A DNA stretch of 36,473 nucleotides from Nitrospinaceae bacterium (GTDB lineage: Bacteria; Nitrospinota; Nitrospinia; Nitrospinales; VA-1). Shown here in pieces: positions 1-8,898 of this stretch; position 1 is the first letter of the stretch, and the number at the start of each line of letters is the position of its first letter. The stretch covers positions 1 to 36,473 of the forward strand of contig JAJDAV010000018.1 of the NCBI GenBank assembly GCA_029261695.1, written 5' to 3'. The position numbers were made by a program, and so were the translations under genes. The notes beneath the pieces are model-generated. The model was not told the DNA's origin, made no database searches, and was given only the letters and a program-made list of their open reading frames with translations.

Positions 1-607
1 ACATGTGTTTATTCTAATTTAGATATCGGTTTTTAGGCACATTATTTGGTCACATAACTGTCACAATCACGTAACAAAAATCCGCTTAAAACCACAATCG
101 AGTTCGATCTATTGGCAGATTTTTCAATCCGCATTCAATAATTTTTTTCAGAAAAAAAAATGAGAACACCCCCCCTTTCAGCAAATCCTTTAAAAATTAA
201 TACTTAGCGAGAAAAGGGAACCTGATTTATTCCTACCACCACAGAACTTAAAATTTTTATATCCGAAATCAGATATGGGTTGGGGGATTTCTAACAAAAT
301 GTTTTTGAATTATCATTCAATGGCAATTCACATGATTTTTTCTGAAAAATAAAATTCTCATCAAAGAGTCATATTTTTCGCTTTGAGGGAAAAAGTAAGA
401 AGTCAAAAAAAGAGGAAGAGAACAATTCATTTGAGAAATACTCAAAAATTTTAATTGAATTTGCGAGAGCAACTAGAAGAGTTTCGGTGGAAAATTTTGA
501 GCCTCATAAAAAATAAACTCGGAAGTTTAATTGGGGATCAAAAAATTAAGTGCGTTAATGCAGTCCCAGCAAGAGTTTAAGGCCATTGACAAAAAATATT
601 AAAATCT
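1..607. other. Gene-free stretch at window start
   Basis: AT-rich stretch with no open reading frame that has a start codon and convincing protein character. It holds the TGTGAC direct-repeat motif at 49-67 and several A/T tracts. A stop-free run at 346-516 lacks a start codon. The first gene to the right points leftwards, so this region lies downstream of 608-1255 and possibly upstream of a gene beyond the left edge. No RNA gene was recognised. Confidence 0.6.
49..67. promoter_or_regulatory. Two-half-site direct repeat (TGTGAC, 11-base pitch), Pho-box-like
   Basis: Read on the minus strand this is ATTGTGACAGTTATGTGAC. It differs at one position from the copy at 15424-15442. The TGTGAC half-sites are in direct orientation and repeat every 11 bases, one turn of the helix. 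That is the layout bound by OmpR/PhoB-family response regulators; the complementary strand reads GTCAC...TGTCAC, close to the E. coli Pho box (CTGTCAT repeats). Both copies also have ATTATTT just upstream on the GTCAC strand. The regulator and the target gene are unknown. Confidence 0.45.
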
Positions 608-1255
608 TTAACTGGCTCTTTCAACAACAACCAACATTAAATCGATGCTGTAATGGTCACCCTTTTCAATAGACCGCCTTGCTACTCGATCATAATAATG
701 GACATTCAATCCCATTTTGTGAAAAAGGTTAATGTAAAAAGGAGCCATAAATTGCCAACTCATCTTGGAAGTATCTTTTTTACCGTAAAATGTATTCCGA
801 ATTTCTTTCCAACTGCGGTTGGCTTCAGAATCGTAATCGTAGGGTTCCAAAACCGCGTTAAGTATTAATACAGTATTCCCAGTGGGCCTGATCAAAGGTA
901 CAAGCCGGTCGATCATTCCAAAATGCTCAGCCGTTCCGCCATCAATTTCGCATAGAGGCCCTTCCAGCAAAATCAAATCGTAAGTTTTTTTGCATTGGGA
1001 GATATAATCCCTGTTATCCATTACAAAAAAGTTGGCATTAGGATGTTCAAGGTTCTTTTTATAAGCTTCTGTGTAGTCATTTATATCAACAGCATCAACC
1101 TCTTTATACTTTGAAGCGATAAACTTAGAAATAAAGTTCCCTTCCTTTGCATTCGCATCCCACATAGAGTCAAATTGAATAGGCATTTCGCTTTCAACAT
1201 TTGAAAATAACCGCTCAACTAATTCCTTTTCTGGTTCCTCTGTCTTATTTACCAC
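608..1255 (-). CDS. SAM-dependent methyltransferase-like protein (paralogue A)
   Basis: A 215-residue soluble protein with the outline of a class I SAM methyltransferase. An N-terminal DANAKEGN block stands where motif I normally is, followed by the acidic AVDIND strand end (motif II region) and the YDLILLEGP strand (motif IV region). The usual glycine-rich motif I is replaced by AKEGN, so cofactor binding is not certain. It starts at GTG 1255, with AGGAG about 8 bases upstream. It is a tandem paralogue of the next gene (1300-1935), sharing EHPNA, AEHFG, EPYDYD, FYGK and DTSKM blocks along its whole length. Its place at the edge of a glycan locus suggests methylation of a sugar or a related small molecule, which is inference. 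Confidence 0.6.
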   Translation of the reverse strand: MVNKTEEPEKELVERLFSNVESEMPIQFDSMWDANAKEGNFISKFIASKYKEVDAVDINDYTEAYKKNLEHPNANFFVMDNRDYISQCKKTYDLILLEGPLCEIDGGTAEHFGMIDRLVPLIRPTGNTVLILNAVLEPYDYDSEANRSWKEIRNTFYGKKDTSKMSWQFMAPFYINLFHKMGLNVHYYDRVARRSIEKGDHYSIDLMLVVVERAS

Positions 1256-1299
1256 TTCGAATTCTCCTGTTTAATCCAGGCTGTTTTATGAGTTATTTG

Positions 1300-1935
1300 C
1301 TATTTTTTTACGATCACTAAATTTAGATCGATACTGGTTTTATCACCCGCTTGCGTTGACCGTCTCGCAAACATATCATAGTGAGTTACGGTCAAACCTA
1401 AAGTTCGAAAGTAATTTATATAAAATGTAATATAAAACTGCGAACTCATTTTCGACGTATCATTTTTCCCATAAAATTTATTGCGAATAGCTTTCCAATT
1501 TTGGTTTTTTTTCGCATCGTAGTCATAAGGCTCCAGGGATGTGTTAAAAATCAAAATAGTACTTCCCCCAGGCTGGGTTAAGGGAACAATCTGCTCCATA
1601 ATTCCAAAATGTTCTGCGCTTTGCCCGCCAAAATCACCCATAGGACTGTCCAGCAGAATTAAATCGTAGGTCTTATTGCAGTTCGAAATATACTCTATAT
1701 TGTTCATCACATGAAATTTTGCATTTGGATGCTCAATATTTTTTTTATACGTGTCTGCATAATCGCATATATCAACGGCATCGATCTGGCTAAATTTAGA
1801 GGCAAAATGTTTGGACAACCAATTCCCTTCTTTCGCAAATGCATCCAACATTGAAACGTATTGAATAGAAAGCTCACTTGTAATATTTGCAAAAAAATTT
1901 TCTATACCCTCTTTTTCTGAAATTTTATTCTGCAT
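1300..1935 (-). CDS. SAM-dependent methyltransferase-like protein (paralogue B)
   Basis: A 211-residue paralogue of the downstream gene at 608-1255, with the same block order: DAFAKEGN, AVDICD, YDLILLDSP, AEHFG, EPYDYD, FYGK and DTSKM. The class I methyltransferase assignment rests on the strand and loop pattern; motif I is again glycine-poor (AKEGN). It starts at ATG 1935. GAGG lies rather far upstream, so the start is less certain than for its partner. A 44-base gap separates the two, so they are probably co-transcribed. They diverge from the deacetylase at 2104 across a 168-base promoter region. The duplication with moderate divergence suggests two related substrates rather than a recent copy. 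Confidence 0.6.
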   Translation of the reverse strand: MQNKISEKEGIENFFANITSELSIQYVSMLDAFAKEGNWLSKHFASKFSQIDAVDICDYADTYKKNIEHPNAKFHVMNNIEYISNCNKTYDLILLDSPMGDFGGQSAEHFGIMEQIVPLTQPGGSTILIFNTSLEPYDYDAKKNQNWKAIRNKFYGKNDTSKMSSQFYITFYINYFRTLGLTVTHYDMFARRSTQAGDKTSIDLNLVIVKK

Positions 1936-2103
1936 GGGAACTAATTTTTCCTCTAAATTTTTCCAAGATTCTTACTATGTTACAATACCCCATGAGTCAA
2001 GGTTGAATTATCTTTCATTTCATTATTTCCTCGCTTATCCTAACTACTTCAATTAGCCCTGATAAAATTTACTGGGCTTATGAACTTTTAAAGTCGAGAT
2101 CAA

Positions 2104-2757
2104 ATGCATACCAAATTCAAGAACGTATTGGTTCTTTCACCTCATACGGATGACGCGGAACTTGGGGCCGGTGGTTTTATTAACAGGTTGATTAAAACTG
2201 GCGCGAATGTCATTTACGCTGCATTCTCGACAGCAGAGGAGTCCGTCCCAGAAGGTCACCCAAAAAATATTTTAACCACCGAAGTCAAGGCAGCAACAGA
2301 ACGTTTAGGAATAAAGAAAGAAAATCTAGTTCTATATAAATACGGAGTCCGTCGACTCAACTACAACAGGCAGGATATTCTGGAAGACCTTATCAAACTC
2401 CGCAATAGATGTGCTTTTGATTTGGTTTTAATGCCTTCCAAAAATGATATCCATCAAGATCATCAGACGATTGCCAGTGAAGGGTTGCGAGCTTTTAAAA
2501 AAACCACCATTCTTGGTTATGAACTGGTTTGGAATAATCTTTCCTTCAACACCACGGCCTTTGCAGTTCTAACAAAAGAGGATGTTCAGCAGAAGGTAGA
2601 CGCCCTTGCCTGCTACGAATCTCAAAACTATCGCGACTACATGTCTAAAGATTTTATTTATTCTTTGGCCAAGACCCGCGGGGTCCAAATAGGCGCGCCC
2701 TACGCCGAGGCTTTTGAAGTCGTTCGATTTGTGATGGAAAATGTTGAAAACCAATGA
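2104..2757 (+). CDS. PIG-L/LmbE-family deacetylase
   Basis: A 217-residue zinc-dependent N-acetyl hydrolase. The signature PHTDDAELG motif is at residues 13-21, where H14 and D17 are expected zinc ligand positions with D16 catalytic. The second motif, IHQDH at 116-120, supplies another zinc histidine. The length fits the family, which removes acetyl groups from N-acetylated sugars or sugar-like compounds. It is the first gene of the plus-strand glycan series, so an amino-sugar intermediate is the likely substrate. The leader at 2055-2078 holds an AGCCC/GGGCT inverted repeat of unknown meaning. The start ATG has only a weak ribosome-binding site. Confidence 0.85.
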   Translation: MHTKFKNVLVLSPHTDDAELGAGGFINRLIKTGANVIYAAFSTAEESVPEGHPKNILTTEVKAATERLGIKKENLVLYKYGVRRLNYNRQDILEDLIKLRNRCAFDLVLMPSKNDIHQDHQTIASEGLRAFKKTTILGYELVWNNLSFNTTAFAVLTKEDVQQKVDALACYESQNYRDYMSKDFIYSLAKTRGVQIGAPYAEAFEVVRFVMENVENQ

Positions 2758-2851
2758 TCAAACTTCATTACCAACCCGCAATACATCACCAAAATCCAGC
2801 GAGACTTTTTTTTAGCAATTACTAAGATCTAAAATTTAAGGATAAGTTTTA

Positions 2852-3529
2852 ATGATAGTGGGCATCCATCAGCCAAATTACATACCTTGGTTGGGATATT
2901 TTTATAAAATAGCTCATTGTGATCTATTTATATTTTTGGATATCGTCAAGTATCCCGATAGAGGGTATGTAAATCGGGTAAAAATAAAAAACCCAACCGG
3001 GGCCGTTTGGTTAACTCAACCTGTACCCGCTAAAGATCGCATTAGCCATACAATAAAAGAGATTTGCTTCACAGATGATAGGTGGAGGAAAAAGCATATC
3101 AATACTATCAAGGGAAACTACTCCCAGGCTCCCTACTTCAATACATATTTCAAAAGAATTGAGGAAATTATTCTGGATAAGTCGACAGATCGACTCGCAC
3201 TATTAAATTCCCATCTGATAAAGTTATTTATGGAGTTTTTAGATATTAAAACTAAAACTCAATTCTCAGAAGGAGTCTCCCCCGACGGAAATCCTACAGA
3301 CAGACTGGTTACCTTGGTTAAAAATGCAAAAGGAACCGTTTACTTTTCCGGGGAAGGAGGAGCGAATTATCAGGATGAAGAAAATTTCCATAATAATGGA
3401 ATAGAACTTCAATATACAGACTTCTCACACCCGGTTTACCCTCAACTCTGGGGAGATTTTTGTCCGGGCCTTTCTACTCTAGACCTTATTTTTAATTGCG
3501 GACCTGACTCAAAAAAGTATATCGAATAA
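2852..3529 (+). CDS. WbqC-like family protein
   Basis: A 225-residue soluble protein with the WbqC family opening IHQPNYIPWLGYF at residues 5-17, followed by the FLDxVKY and RGYVNRVKI blocks typical of that family. WbqC proteins are common in O-antigen and capsule loci, but their biochemical role is not settled. A few are linked to amino-acid or acyl decoration of sugars. The length is near the family norm. AAGGAT precedes the ATG at a good distance. It sits 94 bases after the deacetylase, so a shared transcript is likely. Confidence 0.8.
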   Translation: MIVGIHQPNYIPWLGYFYKIAHCDLFIFLDIVKYPDRGYVNRVKIKNPTGAVWLTQPVPAKDRISHTIKEICFTDDRWRKKHINTIKGNYSQAPYFNTYFKRIEEIILDKSTDRLALLNSHLIKLFMEFLDIKTKTQFSEGVSPDGNPTDRLVTLVKNAKGTVYFSGEGGANYQDEENFHNNGIELQYTDFSHPVYPQLWGDFCPGLSTLDLIFNCGPDSKKYIE

Positions 3530-3693
3530 CCCGCCCAGTACTGTTTCGAATAAAACCAGTAAAGAATCCTCATACAATATTTGACCTCTTAAAAGAACGA
3601 CTACAGATGGACCAATCTGAAAGCCATGTTACAATTTTCATTGTCGATGTTTTCACTCCAGAAACCCAATAGACCCTTCACACCCGATTCTTC

Positions 3694-4875
3694 ATGAATG
3701 ATTACTTTGTATATGTCAGTCAAATCCCCGGTAGCGGTTCTGCCGGCCAGAACAAATTTGAGCAAGGCATAATTAAGGGTTTATTAAGAAAAGAGTTCCA
3801 GGAGAAGAATATTGAGATCAAAATATTTTCCGCAACCACATCAGGAGAATCTTCTGAAGATGATAGATTGGTTCTCTTACCATTAAGGAATAAAAATTAC
3901 AGCGGTTACTTACTTCATCAATTCCGACTGTTTTTCAGTTTAGGAATTTTTTTTTGGCGTCAAAGAAAAAAAAAGGTGGCTATGTTCATCCGTTATCATG
4001 ACGCAATGATCGCCCCTTTGGTCCTCGCTTTTATTTTCAAAATTCGCTTTTCGATGCGAACCGGGCCAGTGCTCCCCAGCCTTGCCTCAAGCAATAAGAA
4101 CCCTGGCCCTATCCTATTCAATTCAATTAAATGGGTGTTCGGGCTTTTCTGTTCAAATGCCTCTGCGATTATTACCGTCACAGAAAACATAAAAAAAGGT
4201 CTGTTAGAAAACTATAAATTGGATCCGGATAAAATTATCGTAGTCCCCAACGCGGTCGACACGGATCTTTTTTTCCCTGAACCCTCTGATCGGAATAATT
4301 GGAAATTGCCCGAAAACGAATTTATTTTTGGGTTCGTGGGCACCATGGATAATACTCAGGGACTGGACACGATCATTCAAGCATTAGGATTCCTTAAAAA
4401 AAAGAAGGAAAAGGTCCCTCGCATTTTAATGATTGGTGATGGAGATTATCGATCCACACTTGAATCCATGTCAGAAAAATTGGATGTAGCGGACTCCCTG
4501 ACTTGGACAGGTAATCTTCCCCACGACCAAGTCCGATCAGCGATCAACGCCTGCGATATGATGCTTGCGCCGGTTTCAATTGATGATCTAAAGTGGAGAG
4601 GGTCTTCTTCGTTAAAACTCTGGGAATATCTAGCCTGCGACAAACCCGTTCTTTCTACTAAATTTAGCGACTTCGAATTTCTGGAAAAGTTTAACTTAGG
4701 TAAAATGGTTGCAGAAGATAACATGGAAAGCTGGGCAAAAGCTCTGACTTTGGAAGGGGAAAAAGGGGGAAATCTATTACACGGGGAAGGGAAAAAATTT
4801 GTGACTGAAAGAAATAGTTACAATTCTGTCGTGGAAAAATTGATCTCCATCAGTTTTGATTCAAAATCAAATTAA
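3694..4875 (+). CDS. Glycosyltransferase family 4 (GT-B fold)
   Basis: A 393-residue retaining glycosyltransferase of the GT4 type. The N-terminal half carries an acceptor-side Rossmann domain. The C-terminal half starts at IVVPNAVDTDLF, a classic GT4 hinge sequence, followed by FGFVGTM and the KLWEYLACDKPVL stretch, which contains the donor-binding glutamate region. It acts in the cytoplasm on a lipid-linked acceptor. No ribosome-binding site stands out before the ATG, and the 164-base gap from the WbqC gene holds no convincing gene. Donor and linkage cannot be predicted. It is followed by the flippase gene. Confidence 0.88.
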   Translation: MNDYFVYVSQIPGSGSAGQNKFEQGIIKGLLRKEFQEKNIEIKIFSATTSGESSEDDRLVLLPLRNKNYSGYLLHQFRLFFSLGIFFWRQRKKKVAMFIRYHDAMIAPLVLAFIFKIRFSMRTGPVLPSLASSNKNPGPILFNSIKWVFGLFCSNASAIITVTENIKKGLLENYKLDPDKIIVVPNAVDTDLFFPEPSDRNNWKLPENEFIFGFVGTMDNTQGLDTIIQALGFLKKKKEKVPRILMIGDGDYRSTLESMSEKLDVADSLTWTGNLPHDQVRSAINACDMMLAPVSIDDLKWRGSSSLKLWEYLACDKPVLSTKFSDFEFLEKFNLGKMVAEDNMESWAKALTLEGEKGGNLLHGEGKKFVTERNSYNSVVEKLISISFDSKSN

Positions 4876-4877
4876 AT

Positions 4878-4895
4878 AAAATAGCGCGCTATTTT
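4878..4895. terminator. Perfect 18-base palindrome, possibly a weak terminator
   Basis: AAAATAGCGCGCTATTTT is fully self-complementary and is followed by two more T residues, starting 3 bases after the glycosyltransferase stop codon. As RNA it would fold into a 7-base, mostly A-U stem with a CGCG loop. That is a weak terminator at best, and the flippase begins 43 bases later on the same strand. A protein-binding palindrome is an alternative. Confidence 0.3.
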
Positions 4896-4937
4896 TTAAA
4901 AATCCCACGAAGGACATCACAGGCAAAGGTTGAATCT

Positions 4938-6209
4938 TTGAGTTCGGACAAACCATTAATTAAAAAAAGTTTTTCTTTAAATGTCTTAACGCTGGCAGGA
5001 GGCACGGCTTTTGCCCAGGCCATTGGATTGGCTGCAATCCCGCTTATAACACGCCTCTACACCCCTGCTGATTTTGGGAACTACGCCTTATACACATCCG
5101 TCTTCAACCTTTTAGTACCCCTCGTTCATTTGCGTTATGCATTGGCAATTATGTTACCCAAGGAAGAACAAGAGGCATTAGAGGTATTGCGGCTATCCTT
5201 AAAGTTATCAATTATATTTGGAATTACTTTATTCACGTTCTTTTTTATAGGCGGCTTTTCTTTTTTCCCAATTCCAGAAGCCTTAAACAATAGTTGGGTT
5301 CCAGCATTAATTTGCCTGGCGCTTATTTTTGGAGGATTCACTCAGTCTTACACCGAATGGTCGAATCGAGTAAAAAATTATTTCCTAATGAGTCTTTCGA
5401 GAGTGGCCCAAGTAGGCGGGATGGTTGCAGGTCAAAGTGTTACTGGGTTGATTTGGGGTTCGACACTCCCCGGACTGATAACCGGCCACATACTAGGTTC
5501 TATATTAGGACTGGGAACTTTAATGAAAGGAAATAAAACCTTAAAAGGCAAAAGTCTTTTCTTCTCCCCAATAGATCCCCTGATAGGGAGCATGGTTCGA
5601 TACAAAAAATTTCCTTTATATAACTCATGGGGAAGTTTTCTCGATGGCGTTTCCGCCTATGGAACCCCCTTACTTTTAGCAATATACTTTCAACCTGATA
5701 CCATCGGAAAGTATGCACTTGCCCACACGGCGCTTGCAGCCCCGGTGATGCTCATCGGGCACTCCATTTCAGAAGTTCTCTGTCAAAGGATGGCTGAAAA
5801 TTTAAAAAATGGCCTGGGCATCGATGAATTGGTTCGCTCCATTCTGCTCCGTTTGGCTTTAATTTCTCTTTCTATCGGATTAATAGTATATTTTTTTGGT
5901 CCGGTACTTTTTGGATTTTTCTTTGGTGACCAATGGCTAGTCGCAGGACAATTCGCTCAAATTTTGGTTCCTGCCATGTTCTTTCAGCTCATCTCAACGG
6001 GGTTACAAGCCGTGATGAGAGTCAAGGAAAGATTCGATCTTCTACTGTGGATTCAGGTAATACGGGCAATAATTACCATAGCTTCGATAGCAATACCTGG
6101 CATGGCTGGCTTTAATGAAACTGAACTATTGACTGTTTTTTCTGTTTCGCGTGCCGTAGCACATATAGCTTATCTAACAATTATTTTAAAAGTTGCACGG
6201 GTTATCTGA
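4938..6209 (+). CDS. Wzx-like oligosaccharide flippase (MOP superfamily)
   Basis: A 423-residue, strongly hydrophobic inner-membrane protein with roughly a dozen membrane segments. The N-terminal block (AGGTAFAQAIGLAAIPLITRLY followed by TPADFGNYALY, about residues 17-50) is the hallmark of polysaccharide biosynthesis/Wzx proteins, which flip undecaprenyl-linked oligosaccharides to the periplasm. The start is TTG 4938, preceded by AAAGG about 9 bases upstream; no ATG in this frame lies near the family's usual start. It works with the polymerase at 7561 and the initiating transferase at 18599. Confidence 0.88.
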   Translation: MSSDKPLIKKSFSLNVLTLAGGTAFAQAIGLAAIPLITRLYTPADFGNYALYTSVFNLLVPLVHLRYALAIMLPKEEQEALEVLRLSLKLSIIFGITLFTFFFIGGFSFFPIPEALNNSWVPALICLALIFGGFTQSYTEWSNRVKNYFLMSLSRVAQVGGMVAGQSVTGLIWGSTLPGLITGHILGSILGLGTLMKGNKTLKGKSLFFSPIDPLIGSMVRYKKFPLYNSWGSFLDGVSAYGTPLLLAIYFQPDTIGKYALAHTALAAPVMLIGHSISEVLCQRMAENLKNGLGIDELVRSILLRLALISLSIGLIVYFFGPVLFGFFFGDQWLVAGQFAQILVPAMFFQLISTGLQAVMRVKERFDLLLWIQVIRAIITIASIAIPGMAGFNETELLTVFSVSRAVAHIAYLTIILKVARVI

Positions 6210-6266
6210 TTATTTCTGGAAGATTAGAAAACTCGCATACAAATTACAGATTCCACCCATTACTTC

Positions 6267-7538
6267 ATGAAAATAACATTTGTAAATCACGCTTCGACGA
6301 TCTTTTCAAAAGATGGAATTAACCTGATTAGTGACCCTTGGATTGAGGGAAAGGTTTTCCATAATGGTTGGTCCTTACTTTCTGAGACCCAATTTACCTA
6401 TTCCGATTTCGAAAAGATCACACATATCTGGTTTTCCCATGAACATCCCGATCATTTTTTCCCTCCCAATCTGAAATTGATTCCATTAGAAATCAGAAAG
6501 AAAATAACTGTCCTCTTTCAATATACTAAGGACAAGAAGGTCATTGAATTTTGCAAATTTTTGGAATTCAAAGAGGTCATTGAACTACGATCTAATACAG
6601 AATTTAATCTGACTCCAAATTTTAAAATCATCGTAACCTCTTCAAGTATAAATTCATGGCTTTATATAAAAACCGATACGCACACGTTTTTAAATACCAA
6701 TGATTGCGTACTAAACTCCATGAATCTTGCGGAAGAAGTATCCAAAGTTACTGGGGATATTGATGTGTTGTTAACTCAATTCTCCTACGCTTCAAAATAT
6801 GGGAACACGAACCAACCGGAAGAAAGAGAAAGAGCTTCTGAAGACAAATATCGCCAAATGACAATTCAAATCGAAGCATTCAAACCAAAATATTTTATTC
6901 CTATAGCCAGCTTTGTATGGTTTTCACACGAAGAAAATTTTTACATGAATGACAGAATTAACAAAATTGACTCCGTTGAGAATTTCATAAGAAATCACGA
7001 CGTAACCCCTGTAGTTCTCTACCCTGGAGAAACCTACTCACCGGATGACCCCGTAGACAATAGCAAAAGCCTGCAGAAATACCAGGAAGACTATAAAAAA
7101 ATAAAATTTGAAAACGCCACTAAAACTCAACCTGTCGAACTCGACCAAATCAAAAAAAGTGCGAAGGACTTTTCAAGACGAATTAGAAAAGAAAATTTAT
7201 TTGGTTTCGCAATTCTCGCATTAAATCCTATTAAATTTCACCTAACAGACTTAAAAAAAACAGTTGAGTTTTCCATCTTATTTGGATTCAATGAAATTCA
7301 CATTTCAAAAGAAAAGGCAGATATTCTCATTACATCCGAAGTCCTTGATTATTGCTTTAAATTTAATTGGGGCTTCTCAGCAACAGGGGTGAATGGCAGG
7401 TTTCAATCCGTGAATGAAAAAGGATTAGCATTATTCAATGGTTACACAACCGTTGAAGATTGCATAAACTTTAAGGATTCTACATTTATTAGAGCGTTAA
7501 ATAAAATTGCTCGAAGCATACAAGCCATTTTTCAATAG
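6267..7538 (+). CDS. Metallo-beta-lactamase-fold hydrolase with C-terminal extension
   Basis: A 423-residue protein. Residues 1 to about 260 form a metallo-beta-lactamase fold with the metal motif HEHPDH at 58-63; a further metal-site candidate is the ND near residue 149. The arrangement recalls UlaG-like and CMP-sialic-acid-hydroxylase-like members, so the substrate could be a sugar derivative or lipid, but this is loose. Residues from about 270 to the end have no fold I recognise and are rich in lysine and phenylalanine. It lies between flippase and polymerase, which is an unusual place for this fold and argues for a role in glycan building. The weak ribosome-binding site is typical of this locus. 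Confidence 0.75.
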   Translation: MKITFVNHASTIFSKDGINLISDPWIEGKVFHNGWSLLSETQFTYSDFEKITHIWFSHEHPDHFFPPNLKLIPLEIRKKITVLFQYTKDKKVIEFCKFLEFKEVIELRSNTEFNLTPNFKIIVTSSSINSWLYIKTDTHTFLNTNDCVLNSMNLAEEVSKVTGDIDVLLTQFSYASKYGNTNQPEERERASEDKYRQMTIQIEAFKPKYFIPIASFVWFSHEENFYMNDRINKIDSVENFIRNHDVTPVVLYPGETYSPDDPVDNSKSLQKYQEDYKKIKFENATKTQPVELDQIKKSAKDFSRRIRKENLFGFAILALNPIKFHLTDLKKTVEFSILFGFNEIHISKEKADILITSEVLDYCFKFNWGFSATGVNGRFQSVNEKGLALFNGYTTVEDCINFKDSTFIRALNKIARSIQAIFQ

Positions 7539-7560
7539 TCTATTTTTTCAATCTTCACAG

Positions 7561-8898
7561 ATGCATCAGGAACAAGGTCGTCAACAAGCATCATTTAGAA
7601 TATCTAAGGGAACTGATTTGCTTTCCATAAATAATAATTATTTTGCATACCTCAAAGGAGCTTTGGTTTTCTCCTATTTTCTCTTAAGAGGTGTGCAACT
7701 TGACGAGCTTATTGGTCAAAGGTCCGGGAATGTAGATTTTTCTATCGGGACTTATCTCTTGGGTGGCGGAGTAGTTCTATTTTCGTTGCTTACTATGGTC
7801 CAAAAAAATGTGGCTATGCCCACCCAGTTTTTCTACATGTTTGGCGTAATTTTTCTAACAACCTTCTCTTTTCTTTTTTGGGACAATTTAAATGCGGGAA
7901 CTGGGCACATGTCTCTCTACATTGAGTACATGTCAAGCTTAACGCTGGTATTTTTCATATATTTCACATTTCAAACCCAAAAAGAAATCGAAATATTTTT
8001 TAAGTCTTTAACCTATGCATGTTTGATTATAAGTCTTTTTTGGATCACCAACATCATACAAAACCCCGGAGCCGTATGGAGAACAGGTAATATTTTAGGG
8101 GATAGCCACACATATTCAGCAACCAGCTATCAATTAGTGGGGGCTATTTGGGCAGCCCCATTGGTAAACTTGCTTGATTCCCATCGTCCTTTTCATTCCA
8201 AGCTACTAAGAGACTTTCCTCTATTAATAATTTTTGTTTTTGGCCTCGTTTTCCTGGGTGCCAAAGGTGGTGCTTTGATATTTATTATCATATTGTGTTT
8301 TTTCTGGTTCCTATATTTCAAGGGAATGAAGAAAGAGGGAGCCGTAAAATTTTTCTCAAATCTTTTTCCACTTTTGATCTTAGTTGCCTTAGCCATTGGA
8401 TATGCCCTTACAAACTTGGGCCAAAGTGTTGCTCCAGTCGAACGTATTTTCGGACTATTTAGCAAAGGAGGATCGGGCGGACGCCTTGATATATGGATGT
8501 ATTCATTAGGAATGAGCTTTTCGGATTTACCTGGCCTATTAATAGGAAAAGGCTTCGGTAATTTTTTCCTTCTTGGTGCAGGGAAATGGCCGCACAACTT
8601 TTTCCTAGATTTGGCTTTTAACGCCGGGTTCCCCGCCGCCCTGTTACTAATTTTTTGGATTTTCAAAATCTGGCGTTCTAACTACAAATATATGAAGCAA
8701 GAATTCCAGAATCCTGCCCTAAGAAAACTCATGCTACAAACCATAGGTTGGGGAATTGTAGGTTGTTTTTACGCATTTGGCGGAGGGAAGTTTTCCAGTG
8801 CAACCATGCTTTGGTTTTTCCTTGCACTATCCATCCGAATACACCAACTCACTCTCCAGGAAATTAAAGCTGCAAATCAAGGAAGGAAAATGCATTGA
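7561..8898 (+). CDS. O-antigen polymerase/ligase-family membrane protein
   Basis: A polytopic membrane protein, 445 residues from ATG 7561. A TTG at 7507 would add 18 residues but would overlap the previous gene by 32 bases, so I prefer the ATG. The Wzy/WaaL signature is the periplasmic loop GGRLDIW near residue 306, followed by GKGFGNFF and WPHNFFLDLAFNAG near residue 343, where the histidine is the conserved one in this family. It joins repeat units, or a finished chain to an acceptor, in the periplasm. Polymerase and ligase cannot be told apart by sequence. The last codons overlap the next start by 4 bases, so translation is coupled. Confidence 0.85.
   Translation: MHQEQGRQQASFRISKGTDLLSINNNYFAYLKGALVFSYFLLRGVQLDELIGQRSGNVDFSIGTYLLGGGVVLFSLLTMVQKNVAMPTQFFYMFGVIFLTTFSFLFWDNLNAGTGHMSLYIEYMSSLTLVFFIYFTFQTQKEIEIFFKSLTYACLIISLFWITNIIQNPGAVWRTGNILGDSHTYSATSYQLVGAIWAAPLVNLLDSHRPFHSKLLRDFPLLIIFVFGLVFLGAKGGALIFIIILCFFWFLYFKGMKKEGAVKFFSNLFPLLILVALAIGYALTNLGQSVAPVERIFGLFSKGGSGGRLDIWMYSLGMSFSDLPGLLIGKGFGNFFLLGAGKWPHNFFLDLAFNAGFPAALLLIFWIFKIWRSNYKYMKQEFQNPALRKLMLQTIGWGIVGCFYAFGGGKFSSATMLWFFLALSIRIHQLTLQEIKAANQGRKMH

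Noticed and set aside
346-516. Stop-free run of 56 codons on the plus strand with protein-like ending (EFARATRRVSVENFEPHKK)
   Set aside because: No ATG, GTG or TTG start in frame and no ribosome-binding site; could be chance or a relic, not enough to call a gene.
2104-2757. Mycothiol or bacillithiol pathway deacetylase
   Set aside because: Only the general PIG-L motifs are present and the neighbours are glycan genes; no thiol-pathway genes nearby.
3607-3672. 21-codon reading frame between the WbqC and glycosyltransferase genes
   Set aside because: Too short and without supporting signals.
8193-8666. 157-codon open frame antisense to the O-antigen polymerase
   Set aside because: Lysine/proline-rich mirror of membrane helices; no domain, no start signal.
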